Shown: one piece after another, positions 8,548-16,949 of the stretch
Layout of the letters: each line of letters opens with the position of its first letter
How positions within the stretch are numbered: the stretch's first letter is position 1
NCBI RefSeq assembly: GCF_000425625.1
Contig: NZ_AUDU01000017.1
Span: 62,001-126,000, forward strand
Length of the DNA: 64,000 nucleotides
Direction of reading: 5' to 3'
Source: Stutzerimonas azotifigens DSM 17556
GTDB taxonomy: Bacteria > Pseudomonadota > Gammaproteobacteria > Pseudomonadales > Pseudomonadaceae
Position numbers and translations under genes: made by a program
Notes under the pieces: generated by a model
The model's input: the letters and a program-made list of their open reading frames with translations, nothing else
Databases searched by the model: none
What the model was told of the DNA's origin: nothing

Positions 8548-9759
8548 TCACAGGGCAATGCTCAACAGCCCGCCCAGGACACCGCTGCCGAGCACGACCA
8601 GCCACGGCGGCAGCTTCCAGAACATCAACGCCACCAGTGCCACAAGGGCCAGGCCAAAGTCTTGCGGGCCATGAATAGCACTCGTCCACACTGGCTGGTA
8701 GAGAGCAGCCAGCAGCAGGCCGACCACTGCCGCATTGATGCCCAGCAGTGCTGCCTGCGTGCGCAGGTTACGGCGCAGGTGTTCCCAGAACGGCAAGGCA
8801 CCCACCACCAGCAGGAAAGAGGGTGCAAAGATCGCCAGCAGGCAGATCAGGCCGCCAAGCCAACCGGTGGGTGCTTGGTTCATCGAGGCGCCGAGAAAGG
8901 CTGCGAAGGTGAACAGCGGCCCCGGCACGGCCTGCGCCGCGCCATAGCCCGCAAGGAATGCGTCGTTGTCGACCCAGCCTGTTGGTACGACCTCAGCTTG
9001 CAACAGCGGCAGCACTACATGTCCACCACCGAATACCAGCGAGCCGGCGCGGTAGAAGGCATCCACCATCGCCAATGTCTGGTTCGGGAACACCGCTGTC
9101 AGCAACGGCAGCCCCAGCAGAAGAGCAAAGAACAGCGCCAGCCAGAACAGGCCAACGCGACGACGCACACTGATCGGCAGTGGATCATGGGCCTCGCCTT
9201 GCTGCGGTTTGAACAGCAGCAAGCCGACGATGGCTGCAAGGATGATGACACTCACTTGCCCCCAGGCAGAGGGTACGAGCAGCACGAAGCAGGTCGCCGC
9301 CGCCATGATGGAAATACGCGGCGCATCGGGACACAGATTGCGCGCCATGCCCCAGACCGCCTGGGCAACTACCGCCACGGCCACCACCTTCAAACCGTGC
9401 AGCACGCCAGCAGGCATGGCATCACCATAACTGGCGATGCCGAGTGCGAAGAGGATCAGGGCAATTGCGGAGGGCAAGGTGAAGCCCATCCACGCGGCTA
9501 GCGCTCCAGCGTAGCCGGATCGAGACAACCCGAGCGCAATCCCGACCTGGCTACTGGCTGGCCCCGGTAAGAACTGGCAAAGGGCGACAAGATCCGCATA
9601 GCTGCGCTCGCTCAACCATTGTCGACGTACCACGAACTCATCGCGGAAATAGCCCAGGTGTGCGATTGGGCCGCCGAAGGAGGTGAGCCCCAAGCGGAGG
9701 AAGATCAAAAAAACAGCCCAAGGGCTACGGTCAGTCTTAGTGATTTCAGTCATGGTCAT
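8548..9759 (-). CDS. chrA: ChrA chromate efflux transporter
   Basis: A CHR-family inner-membrane protein of about 403 residues, the two-domain length. Each half carries the family signature: FGGPIAHLGYFRDEFV and CQFLPGPASSQVG in the N-half, FGGGHVVLPLL and AQAVPGPLFTFAAFLG in the C-half. It exports chromate. I chose the ATG at 9759 (9753 is also possible) over the TTG at 9786, because a TATAAT -10 element (9786-9791, minus strand) overlaps that TTG. Confidence 0.92.
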   Translation of the reverse strand: MTMTEITKTDRSPWAVFLIFLRLGLTSFGGPIAHLGYFRDEFVVRRQWLSERSYADLVALCQFLPGPASSQVGIALGLSRSGYAGALAAWMGFTLPSAIALILFALGIASYGDAMPAGVLHGLKVVAVAVVAQAVWGMARNLCPDAPRISIMAAATCFVLLVPSAWGQVSVIILAAIVGLLLFKPQQGEAHDPLPISVRRRVGLFWLALFFALLLGLPLLTAVFPNQTLAMVDAFYRAGSLVFGGGHVVLPLLQAEVVPTGWVDNDAFLAGYGAAQAVPGPLFTFAAFLGASMNQAPTGWLGGLICLLAIFAPSFLLVVGALPFWEHLRRNLRTQAALLGINAAVVGLLLAALYQPVWTSAIHGPQDFGLALVALVALMFWKLPPWLVVLGSGVLGGLLSIAL

Positions 9760-9785
9760 TACTTGATCTGTGACAGGGCTGGTCA

Positions 9786-9791
9786 ATTATA
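9786..9791 (-). promoter_or_regulatory. Probable -10 element of the chrA-padR operon
   Basis: TATAAT reads on the minus strand, with a poor -35 (GAATTA) 17 bases upstream. The region between chrA and the divergent permease is very AT-rich (TATAGTCGATATACAATAG), a plausible PadR operator, although no clean ATGT-N8-ACAT site is visible. Confidence 0.45.
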
Positions 9792-9834
9792 GTCGATATA
9801 CAATAGCGTAATTCGATAATTTAAGGTGCCTAGC

Positions 9835-10617
9835 ATGGAGCTCATCCTGATTGGAATCGTGGCTCTCCTCACATCTGGGCTGACTTTGTTCTCCGGCTTC
9901 GGCCTAGGCACGATCCTGATGCCAGTGTTCGCCTTATTCTTCCCACTGCCGCTCGCTATCGCGGCAACTGCTGTGGTGCATTTCGCCAACAATATTTTCA
10001 AGTTCTCGCTGATGGCCCGGCAGGCAGATTGGTCGGTCGTGGCGAAATTCAGCATGCCGGCTGCCTTCACGGCAATCCTGGGGGCAGGCTCCCTGACGTT
10101 CTTCGACCAACTGCCGCCCCTCTGGCACTACAGCATCGCAGGCTCAGATTTCGAAATCACTGCGGTGAAAGTGGTGATCGGCAGTTTGATCGTGCTGTTC
10201 GCATTGCTTGAACTGTCCCCTCGTTTTCAATCGCTGGCTTTTTCATCACGCTGGCTCCCTGTTGGCGGGGCGCTCTCCGGCTTCTTCGGGGGGCTTTCAG
10301 GCAACCAGGGCGCATTGCGTTCTGCGTTTCTGCTGAAAGTGGGTCTGTCTAAAGAGGCATTTGTGGCAACGGGTGTAGTCTCGGCGGTAATCGTCGATGC
10401 CGTCCGCCTCGTGGTCTACGGCGGCGCTATCCTTACCAGTCAATTCTCACAAGCACAGACACTCGCACTGCCCATTACAGTTGGGACTATCTGCGCGTTC
10501 ATCGGTGCTTTTGTAGGTAAGCGCATCTTGCAGAAAATCACGCTTCGCACGGTACAACTTATCGTCGCAATAGCCATGCTAGGCATAGGCACGAGCCTCG
10601 CTCTAGGGCTGCTCTAG
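9835..10617 (+). CDS. TauE/SafE (TSUP) family membrane permease
   Basis: A 260-residue, highly hydrophobic protein with about seven to eight membrane segments. The repeated TSUP signature appears as FSGFGLGTILMPVFALFF near the N-terminus and ALSGFFGGLSGNQGALRSAFLL in the middle. The family exports sulfite, sulfonates and related anions. The ATG at 9835 has AAGG 8 bases upstream; the GTG at 9826 lacks this. It diverges from chrA, so a link to oxyanion stress is plausible, but the substrate cannot be read from sequence. Confidence 0.85.
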   Translation: MELILIGIVALLTSGLTLFSGFGLGTILMPVFALFFPLPLAIAATAVVHFANNIFKFSLMARQADWSVVAKFSMPAAFTAILGAGSLTFFDQLPPLWHYSIAGSDFEITAVKVVIGSLIVLFALLELSPRFQSLAFSSRWLPVGGALSGFFGGLSGNQGALRSAFLLKVGLSKEAFVATGVVSAVIVDAVRLVVYGGAILTSQFSQAQTLALPITVGTICAFIGAFVGKRILQKITLRTVQLIVAIAMLGIGTSLALGLL

Positions 10618-10956
10618 GACAAACATCGCGAGCCAAACGCCGAAGTTTGAACGCTTGCTGGAGTCACCTCCCCCCCCTGACTATCAAGAGAGCGCCCCAT
10701 GGTAGCCAAACTGACAAGACGGATCGTGCAAGCGCGCAGCTCGCCCTTGAGACTGGCTGCCCTCGTGGATAAGGTTTTGGTTCCTGAGCAAGTGAAATAC
10801 CCCCTGTTCTCTAGCCATGTCCGGGTGTCCGCTTCTGACACGCTCCCACTCATTGTCAGAGGTGGAATCCGGCCATTAGCGGATATCAACGATCAGGCTC
10901 CGCCATGCAGCTATAAGCACAATCTAGCCCGCCGAGGGAGAAGCTAGCCTGTTGGC
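10618..10956. other. Intergenic region, no gene recognised
   Basis: About 340 bases between the TSUP permease and the end of arsJ. Short open frames exist on both strands (for example 10699-10947), but none has a ribosome site or a family-like protein. A poly-C run, CCTCCCCCCCCTGA, lies near 10668-10681. Confidence 0.55.
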
Positions 10957-12180
10957 TTAGGTTGTCGGTTGCTGGTGTCTTGGCAGGCCGATGGATATCA
11001 GCGCGGCCAGCACGACAAACCCGCTGGAGACCCACAGGCAGGCTTGCAGCCCGAACTGCTGGAAGACCCAGCCGGACAACAGCGTCCCGACCAGCCGGCC
11101 AAGCGCGTTGGACATGTAGTAGAAACCGACATCCAGCGACACGCCGTCTTCCTTGGCGTAGCTGACGATCAGGTAGCTGTGCAGCGACGAGTTGATGGCA
11201 AAGACGGCACCGAAGATCAGTAGACCACCTACCAGTACCGCCTGCTTGGGTAAATCACTGTCCAGACCCAGAGCAATCGCAACCGGAATGCCGGCTAACA
11301 GCGCCGCCCAGAGAAACGCCGCACGGCCATCGGGCACATGCCCGCTGCGCTTGCCGGTCAGGGCCGGAGCGAAGGACTGCACGATGCCGTAGCCGATGAT
11401 CCAGCTGGCCAAAAAGCCACCGACCATCCAGAAGTCCCAGCCGAAAACCGTGCTCAGGTAAACCGGCAAGGCAACCACAAACCAGACATCGCGGGCGCCA
11501 AAGAGGAACAGGCGCGCGGCGGAGAGGATGTTGATCGCCCGGCTTTTGGAAAGGATGTCCTTGAACTTGGGCTTGGCTTTGGCCTTGCCCAGATCCTTCT
11601 TCAACAGGAACAGACTGGCGATCCAGATCACCGCCAGCACGCCGGCCATGGTCAATACCGCGCCGGCAAAACCCAGCACGGCCAGCAGGGCGCCGCCGAG
11701 GAAGAAACCCACGCCCTTGAGCGCATTCTTCGAGCCGGTGAGGATTGCCACCCACTTGTACAGCGTGCCCTGCTGGGCATCGGGCACCAGGAGTTTGATG
11801 GAACTCTTGGCCGACATCTTGTTGAGGTCTTTGGCGATCCCCGACAGCGCCTGTGCGCCCATGACCCAAGGCACGGTTAGCCAGGCGGCGGGCACGGTGA
11901 GCATCAGCAGTGCGACCACCTGCATCGCCAGGCCGATATTCATGGTGCGATTAAGGCCCAATCGGGCGCCGAGGTAGCCGCCGACCAGGTTGGTGACTAC
12001 GCCGAAGATCTCGTAAAACAGAAACAGCGCGGCAATCTGCAAGGGGCTGTAGCCCAGGCTGTGGAAGTGCAACACCACCAACATGCGCAAGGCGCCATCG
12101 GTGAGGGTGAATGCCCAGTAATTGCCGGTCACCAGCAGGTACTGTTTGACCTCCGGGGCCAGGGCTGACAACGCCTTCAT
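10957..12180 (-). CDS. arsJ: ArsJ, organoarsenical efflux permease
   Basis: A 407-residue major-facilitator protein that aligns by eye with ArsJ (LVTGNYWAFTLTDGALRMLV at the start; GIAKDLNKMSAKSSIK in the first half). ArsJ exports 1-arseno-3-phosphoglycerate made when a GAPDH uses arsenate in place of phosphate; the product then breaks down outside to arsenate. It is the last gene of the six-gene minus-strand ars operon, 18 bases after the gapdh stop, which fits the known gapdh-arsJ pairing. Confidence 0.93.
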   Translation of the reverse strand: MKALSALAPEVKQYLLVTGNYWAFTLTDGALRMLVVLHFHSLGYSPLQIAALFLFYEIFGVVTNLVGGYLGARLGLNRTMNIGLAMQVVALLMLTVPAAWLTVPWVMGAQALSGIAKDLNKMSAKSSIKLLVPDAQQGTLYKWVAILTGSKNALKGVGFFLGGALLAVLGFAGAVLTMAGVLAVIWIASLFLLKKDLGKAKAKPKFKDILSKSRAINILSAARLFLFGARDVWFVVALPVYLSTVFGWDFWMVGGFLASWIIGYGIVQSFAPALTGKRSGHVPDGRAAFLWAALLAGIPVAIALGLDSDLPKQAVLVGGLLIFGAVFAINSSLHSYLIVSYAKEDGVSLDVGFYYMSNALGRLVGTLLSGWVFQQFGLQACLWVSSGFVVLAALISIGLPRHQQPTT

Positions 12181-12198
12181 GCTTGCATCCCTACTTGG

Positions 12199-13203
12199 TT
12201 AAACGGCCAGGCCGACCAGTTTGGCCAGCTCCACGGTGCGGTTGGCATAGCCCCATTCGTTGTCGTACCAGGCATACAGCTTCACCTGAGTGCCGTTGAT
12301 GACCATGGTCGACAGCGCATCGATGATCGAGGAGCGCGGGTCAGTGCGGTAATCGATGGAGACCAACGGGCGTTCCTCGTAGCCGAGGATGCCTTTCAGC
12401 TGGCTGTCGGCAGCAGCCTTCAGCAGTTGGTTGACTTCCTCCACCGTGGTGGCCCGCTCGACTTCGAACACGCAGTCGGTCAGCGAGGCGTTGGCCAGCG
12501 GCACGCGCACGGCATGGCCGTTCAGCTTGCCGCGCAGCTCGGGGAAAATCTCGGCGATGGCGGTGGCCGAACCGGTGGTGGTCGGGATCAGGCTCATGCC
12601 GCTAGCGCGTGCACGGCGCAGATCCTTGTGCGGGGTGTCGAGGATGCTCTGGGTGTTGGTCAGGTCATGAATGGTAGTGATCGAGCCATGGCGGATGCCG
12701 AGGTTCTCGTGGATCACCTTGACCACCGGAGCCAGGCAATTGGTGGTACAGGAGGCAGCGGTAACGATGCGGTGCTCGGCTGGATTGAACAGCTGCTGGT
12801 TGACACCCATCACCACGTTCAGTGCGCCTTTCTCCTTCACGGGCGCGCAGACCACAACCCGCTTCACGCCCTGATCCAGGTAAGCCTGCAATACCGCCAC
12901 GGTCTTCATCTTGCCGCTGGCTTCGATCACTAGATCGCAGTCCGACCAGTCGGTGTCGGCAATCGCCTTGTTATTGGTGACCTGGATGCGCTTGCCGCCA
13001 ATCACCACACAATCGCCATCACTGCCGGCTTCGTGGTGCCAGCGACCGTGCACCGAGTCGAAGTTGATCAGGTGCGCATTGGTGGCAGCGTCGCCTGCCG
13101 GATCATTGATGCGGACAAATTCAAACTCGGGCCAGTCCCAGGAGGCGCGCAGCGCCAGGCGACCGATGCGACCGAAACCGTTGATACCAATTTTGATAGC
13201 CAT
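12199..13203 (-). CDS. gapdh: Glyceraldehyde-3-phosphate dehydrogenase of the arsenate pathway
   Basis: A complete 334-residue GAPDH. The Rossmann start is [20 protein letters not shown], the catalytic cysteine is in [11 protein letters not shown] near residue 152, and the C-terminal [11 protein letters not shown] segment is present. In this operon it should form 1-arseno-3-phosphoglycerate from glyceraldehyde 3-phosphate and arsenate, for export by ArsJ. The role is inferred from the adjacent arsJ; the sequence alone would not separate it from a glycolytic enzyme. Confidence 0.93.
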   Translation of the reverse strand: MAIKIGINGFGRIGRLALRASWDWPEFEFVRINDPAGDAATNAHLINFDSVHGRWHHEAGSDGDCVVIGGKRIQVTNNKAIADTDWSDCDLVIEASGKMKTVAVLQAYLDQGVKRVVVCAPVKEKGALNVVMGVNQQLFNPAEHRIVTAASCTTNCLAPVVKVIHENLGIRHGSITTIHDLTNTQSILDTPHKDLRRARASGMSLIPTTTGSATAIAEIFPELRGKLNGHAVRVPLANASLTDCVFEVERATTVEEVNQLLKAAADSQLKGILGYEERPLVSIDYRTDPRSSIIDALSTMVINGTQVKLYAWYDNEWGYANRTVELAKLVGLAV

Positions 13204-13226
13204 GTTTTTCGACTCATCTACTGGAG

Positions 13227-13727
13227 TTAGTGGGCAGCATCGAACTGGGTGATCCAGTTGATGTGGGCTGGGTGTTGAATAGCCTTGGGACGCAGGGCTT
13301 GCACCAGGGCAATGGCATCGGCGCGGGGAATGCCGGCCTCAACCATGATCCGCGCCGCAATCAGCCCGGTGCGTCCCGAGCCGCCCTTGCAGTGGATGGC
13401 AATGTCCTGGCCCGCATTAAGCCGCTCAAGGATGCTCTGTTTGGAGGCTTTCCAGCCCTGACCGAAATCTTCAAGCGGCACTTGCTCATCCGCCACCGGC
13501 AGGTGGAACCAGGCCATGTCTTGCGCTTGGCATTGCTTGCCGATGTCCTCGGCACCATTGGTGGCCAGTTCGCTTGCCGGCATCAGGCTGATCACGGCAG
13601 AGGCGCCGGCCTGTTTCAGCGTGGCCAGCGAGTCGACAAGGCTGCTGTCTTTGGTGCCGGGACAGGGCGTGAAGATGAGTTTGCCTTGGATACCGGGAAT
13701 GCTGAGCCGGTCGTAGGGGTGATTCAT
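13227..13727 (-). CDS. Dual-specificity/tyrosine phosphatase-like protein of the ars operon
   Basis: A 166-residue protein with the cysteine phosphatase P-loop [10 protein letters not shown] near residue 115 (HCx5R) and an upstream general-acid-type loop ([10 protein letters not shown]). It is of the cyclin-dependent-kinase-inhibitor-3/DSP type rather than the low-molecular-weight arsenate-reductase type. It lies between arsH and gapdh with gaps of about 20 bases on both sides, so it is cotranscribed with arsenic genes. Its substrate is unknown. The start is the ATG at 13727 ([10 protein letters not shown]); the open frame extends into arsH without family-like sequence. Confidence 0.85.
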   Translation of the reverse strand: MNHPYDRLSIPGIQGKLIFTPCPGTKDSSLVDSLATLKQAGASAVISLMPASELATNGAEDIGKQCQAQDMAWFHLPVADEQVPLEDFGQGWKASKQSILERLNAGQDIAIHCKGGSGRTGLIAARIMVEAGIPRADAIALVQALRPKAIQHPAHINWITQFDAAH

Positions 13728-13746
13728 TGAGAGGGTTTCCTGGTAG

Positions 13747-14457
13747 TCAGATGGCGCGCTGGTTGACGCGCTTGGAGAGTTCTTCAGCGGACTCTTTACG
13801 TTCCGAGTAACGGTCGACCAAATAGCCGCTGTGGCCGCGCAGCAGCAGGGTGAACTTGACCAGTTCCTCCATGACGTCCACAACGCGGTCGTAATAGCTG
13901 GAAGGTTTCATGCGCCCGGGCTCGTCGAATTCGAGGTAGGCCTTGGGCACTGAAGACTGGTTGGGGATGGTGAACATGCGCATCCAGCGCCCCAGCACAC
14001 GCATCTGGTTAACCGCATTGAAGGATTGCGAGCCTCCACAGACCTGCATCAAGGCCAGGGTCTTGCCCTGACTGGGACGGATGGCACCCATGGTCAGCGG
14101 TATCCAGTCGATCTGCGACTTGAATACGCCGGTCATAGCGCCGTGGCGCTCGGGTGAACACCACACCTGACCTTCAGACCAGAGCACCAGGTCGATGAGT
14201 TCCTTGACCTTGGGATGGCTGCTGTCGGCATCGTCCGGCATGGGCAGGCCGGAAGGATCGAATATTCGGGTTTCCGCGCCGAAGGCTTCCAGCAAGCGCG
14301 CCGCTTCCTGGGTCAGCAGACGGCTGTAGGAGCGCTCACGATTGGAGCCATAGAGCAGCAGAATGCGCGGCTTGTGCTCGCCTTCGGCGAGGCCCAGGTT
14401 TGTCGGGATAGAGCGGGCAAACAGCTCCTCGGCGACGTTGGGCAGGTTGTCGATCAT
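13747..14457 (-). CDS. arsH: ArsH, NADPH-dependent FMN oxidoreductase
   Basis: A 236-residue flavoprotein matching ArsH. The FMN-binding segment [20 protein letters not shown] lies near residue 35, and [22 protein letters not shown] near residue 105 is a family hallmark. ArsH oxidises trivalent organoarsenicals such as methylarsenite to the less toxic pentavalent forms. It is the third gene of the operon, 18 bases after arsC. Length and motifs are complete. Confidence 0.95.
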   Translation of the reverse strand: MIDNLPNVAEELFARSIPTNLGLAEGEHKPRILLLYGSNRERSYSRLLTQEAARLLEAFGAETRIFDPSGLPMPDDADSSHPKVKELIDLVLWSEGQVWCSPERHGAMTGVFKSQIDWIPLTMGAIRPSQGKTLALMQVCGGSQSFNAVNQMRVLGRWMRMFTIPNQSSVPKAYLEFDEPGRMKPSSYYDRVVDVMEELVKFTLLLRGHSGYLVDRYSERKESAEELSKRVNQRAI

Positions 14458-14475
14458 GGGTTCTTACCTCTTGGG

Positions 14476-14952
14476 CTACAACGAGCCGATCCTGTTCAGC
14501 TCGGCCTTGAGCGCATCGCTGTCGAGTTGAGCAAAGGGCAGCGCGATAAATGCGCTCACTCGCTTCTGGATCTGCTGGATGGTGGCTGCAAATGCTGCGT
14601 TTATTTCCGCCTCAGATCCGTTAACGTCGGATGGGTCACTCAGTCCCCATTGACAACGAGTCGCCGGGCCAAAGAAAACTGGGCAGGCCTCTCCGGCTGC
14701 CTTGTCGCAGACGGTAATGACGATGTCAGGGGCGAGAGCCTGATGGGCATCGGTTGACTTGCTGTACAGGCCTTCAACATCGAATCCAGCATCAAGCAGT
14801 GCCTGCAAAGCCAACGGATTGACCTCCCCCTTGGGGTAGCTGCCTGCGCTAAAGGCCCGCATGCCCTTGGGAGCCATCGCATTGAAGATAGCCTCCGACA
14901 GGATGCTGCGGCAGCTATTGGCGGTGCAGAGAAACAAAACGTTCATGGTCAT
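14476..14952 (-). CDS. arsC: ArsC, thioredoxin-type arsenate reductase (LMW-PTP fold)
   Basis: About 158 residues of the low-molecular-weight phosphatase class. The P-loop is LFLCTANSCRSILSEA near the N-terminus, with further cysteines at CDKAAGEACPVF and RCQWGLSDPSD. Arsenate is reduced to arsenite through a cysteine relay. The start is the ATG at 14952 (MTMNVLF) or the in-frame ATG at 14946. It follows the ArsC-ArsR fusion gene by 16 bases, so the operon encodes two phosphatase-type arsenate reductase domains. Confidence 0.9.
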   Translation of the reverse strand: MTMNVLFLCTANSCRSILSEAIFNAMAPKGMRAFSAGSYPKGEVNPLALQALLDAGFDVEGLYSKSTDAHQALAPDIVITVCDKAAGEACPVFFGPATRCQWGLSDPSDVNGSEAEINAAFAATIQQIQKRVSAFIALPFAQLDSDALKAELNRIGSL

Positions 14953-14968
14953 CCGCAGTGCCTGGTAT

Positions 14969-15751
14969 TCAATCGCAGGCAGGCTTGCGCCCAGGGCGAT
15001 CACGCATTTGCCAGAGGCGCTGCACATCCTGGCGCAACCACTCGGCATTGTTGTCCAGGGTCTGCTTGAGGATATCGGTCACCCATTCCGGCAGCTGCGG
15101 GTGCAGGCGGTAGTACACCCACTGACCATTGCGTCGATCCTCCAGCAGACCACAGCCGCGCAGCAGGGCCAGGTGCCGGGATATCTTGGGTTGCGCCTCT
15201 TCTAGTGCAGAGGTCAGTTCACAGACACAGAGTTCCTGTTCCAGAGTCACCAGCAAGGCGATTCGCGCCCGCGTTTCCTCGGCCAGGCATTTGAAGACCT
15301 CGGTTGGCGACATGGCATGCAGGGTGGAAGCTTCATTCGCCGGTTTACTTTTGATCAGCACGAACATCTTTATCCGTTCATGTATCTCATGCAGGGTCTT
15401 GCGATAGGCATCTTTCTGCGAGCTGGTCGCTGGGTCTTCGAAGTTCCAGGCGATGTACTCACCGGCCCCTGGAAGTGCCTGGCACTCCAGGGCGGACTTG
15501 TCACACAGGGTGATCACATAGTCGAACGGCTCGCCAGCGACCTGCTCGATGGACTTGCTGTAAAGCCCATCAGTGGGAACACCAAGCTGCTCCAATGCGT
15601 TGCGGGCTCGGGTGTCGACTTCAGTGGGGGCGGAGCCTGCGCTGTAGACTTCAAAATGTTCTGAGTCGGTGTGGCGCAGCAGGGCTTCGGCCATCTGCGA
15701 GCGTGAGGAGTTCGCGACGCAGAGGAACAGGACGCGCTTTTTCTGGCTCAT
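14969..15751 (-). CDS. ArsC-like/ArsR fusion: LMW-phosphatase domain plus arsenic repressor
   Basis: A 260-residue two-domain protein. Residues 1-140 form a low-molecular-weight phosphatase/arsenate-reductase domain (VLFLCVANSSRSQMAEALLR, then CDKSALECQALPG). Residues 150-255 form an ArsR/SmtB winged helix with the As(III)-binding type motif ELCVCELTSAL and QPKISRHLALLRGCGLLEDRR. It is the first gene of the minus-strand ars operon and probably represses it and the divergent acr3. The start at 15751 has AGGGATC just upstream; a TTG at 15766 is rejected. The fusion could link arsenate reduction to sensing of the arsenite product, which is inference. Confidence 0.9.
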   Translation of the reverse strand: MSQKKRVLFLCVANSSRSQMAEALLRHTDSEHFEVYSAGSAPTEVDTRARNALEQLGVPTDGLYSKSIEQVAGEPFDYVITLCDKSALECQALPGAGEYIAWNFEDPATSSQKDAYRKTLHEIHERIKMFVLIKSKPANEASTLHAMSPTEVFKCLAEETRARIALLVTLEQELCVCELTSALEEAQPKISRHLALLRGCGLLEDRRNGQWVYYRLHPQLPEWVTDILKQTLDNNAEWLRQDVQRLWQMRDRPGRKPACD

Positions 15752-15781
15752 GTTGATCCCTATCAAAGATGCACATGAGCA

Positions 15782-15810
15782 AATATATTATTTTTCGAAT
15801 ATGCAGTAAA
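15782..15810 (-). promoter_or_regulatory. Promoter of the arsRC-fusion operon
   Basis: On the minus strand TTTACT (15805-15810) and TATATT (15782-15787) are separated by exactly 17 bases. The start point would fall near 15775, leaving a short leader before the ATG at 15751. Confidence 0.65.
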
Positions 15811-15820
15811 GTGAATATGC
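15797..15820. promoter_or_regulatory. Direct repeat, candidate ArsR operator between divergent ars operons
   Basis: GAATATGC occurs at 15797-15804 and again at 15813-15820, a 16-base period, and overlaps the -35 element of the arsRC promoter. A 6-bp GC hairpin, GGCGCG-TTG-CGCGCC (15821-15835), follows at once on the acr3 side. A binding role for the ArsR domain is inferred from position. Confidence 0.5.
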
Positions 15821-15860
15821 GGCGCGTTGCGCGCCAAGGGAACGAGGATAGGCAGCAAAG

Positions 15861-16940
15861 ATGACAAATGCGTGTGAAGTCGCGATGAAGCAGGCCTCTG
15901 GGGCTCCACTGGGAGTTTTTGAGCGCTACCTGACCCTGTGGGTGTTCCTGTGCATCGTGGTGGGCACCGTGCTTGGCTTGGTTGTGCCGCAAGCGGCTCA
16001 GGCCGTCGGCGCCCTGGAGGTGGCGAAGGTCAATATCCCGGTTGGCCTGCTGATCTGGGTGATGATCATTCCGATGCTGATGAAGATCGACTTCAGCGCC
16101 ATCAGCGAAGTGCGCCAGCAGAAGAACGGCATGTTCGTCACGCTGTTCGTTAACTGGGCGGTCAAGCCGTTTTCCATGGCGCTGATTGGCTGGTTCTTTA
16201 TCAAGCAGGTGTTTGCGCCCTGGCTGCCCGCCGAAGAGCTGGATAGCTACATGGCCGGCTTGATCCTGCTCGGTGCGGCGCCCTGCACGGCGATGGTGTT
16301 TGTCTGGAGCAACCTGTGTAAGGGTAATGCCAACTTCACTCTGACCCAGGTGGCACTGAACGATCTGGTCATGGTGTTTGCCTTTGCGCCTATCGTGGCG
16401 CTGTTGCTGGGCGTTTCTTCGATCCCGGTGCCTTGGGACACCCTGCTGCTTTCCGTGGTGATGTACATCGTCATCCCGCTGGCCATCGCCCAGTTTCTGC
16501 GGGCTCAACTGATGAAGCGCGGCGAAGCCTATTTCGAGAATTTGCTGGCGAAGATTTCGCCATTTTCCATCATCGCTCTGCTGGCCACTCTGGTTCTGTT
16601 GTTCTCCTTCCAGGGTGAGTCCATCGTCGAGCAACCTCTGATAATCGGCATCATCGCGATCCCCCTGCTGGTGCAGACGCTGTTCATCGCGGCACTGGGT
16701 TACTGGCTCTGCCATACCCTGAAAGTGCGCCACGACATAGCGGGCCCGGCCACCATGATCGGCGCCTCCAACTTCTTCGAGCTGGCCGTAGCCGTGGCCA
16801 TTGTCTTGTACGGATTCAACTCGGGTGCCGCCCTGGCAACCGTGGTCGGCGTACTGATCGAAGTGCCCGTGATGCTATGGCTGGTACGCATGGTCAACAG
16901 CACACGCAACTGGTACGAGAGCAGCCTCAACAATCGCTAG
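15861..16940 (+). CDS. acr3: ACR3-family arsenite efflux permease
   Basis: A 359-residue permease with about ten membrane segments. Family marks include LGAAPCTAMVFVWSNLCKG, with the conserved cysteine of the Acr3 transport path, and GPATMIGASNFFELAVAVAI near the C-terminus. It exports As(III). The start has GAGG about 13 bases upstream. It leads a two-gene plus-strand operon with arsA, whose ATG lies 9 bases after the acr3 stop, and is divergent from the arsRC operon. Confidence 0.95.
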   Translation: MTNACEVAMKQASGAPLGVFERYLTLWVFLCIVVGTVLGLVVPQAAQAVGALEVAKVNIPVGLLIWVMIIPMLMKIDFSAISEVRQQKNGMFVTLFVNWAVKPFSMALIGWFFIKQVFAPWLPAEELDSYMAGLILLGAAPCTAMVFVWSNLCKGNANFTLTQVALNDLVMVFAFAPIVALLLGVSSIPVPWDTLLLSVVMYIVIPLAIAQFLRAQLMKRGEAYFENLLAKISPFSIIALLATLVLLFSFQGESIVEQPLIIGIIAIPLLVQTLFIAALGYWLCHTLKVRHDIAGPATMIGASNFFELAVAVAIVLYGFNSGAALATVVGVLIEVPVMLWLVRMVNSTRNWYESSLNNR

Positions 16941-16949
16941 GGGGTCAGA

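Noticed and set aside
10699..10947. 82-codon open frame between the TSUP permease and arsJ
   Set aside because: No ribosome site, no recognisable protein, and an equally long frame on the other strand.
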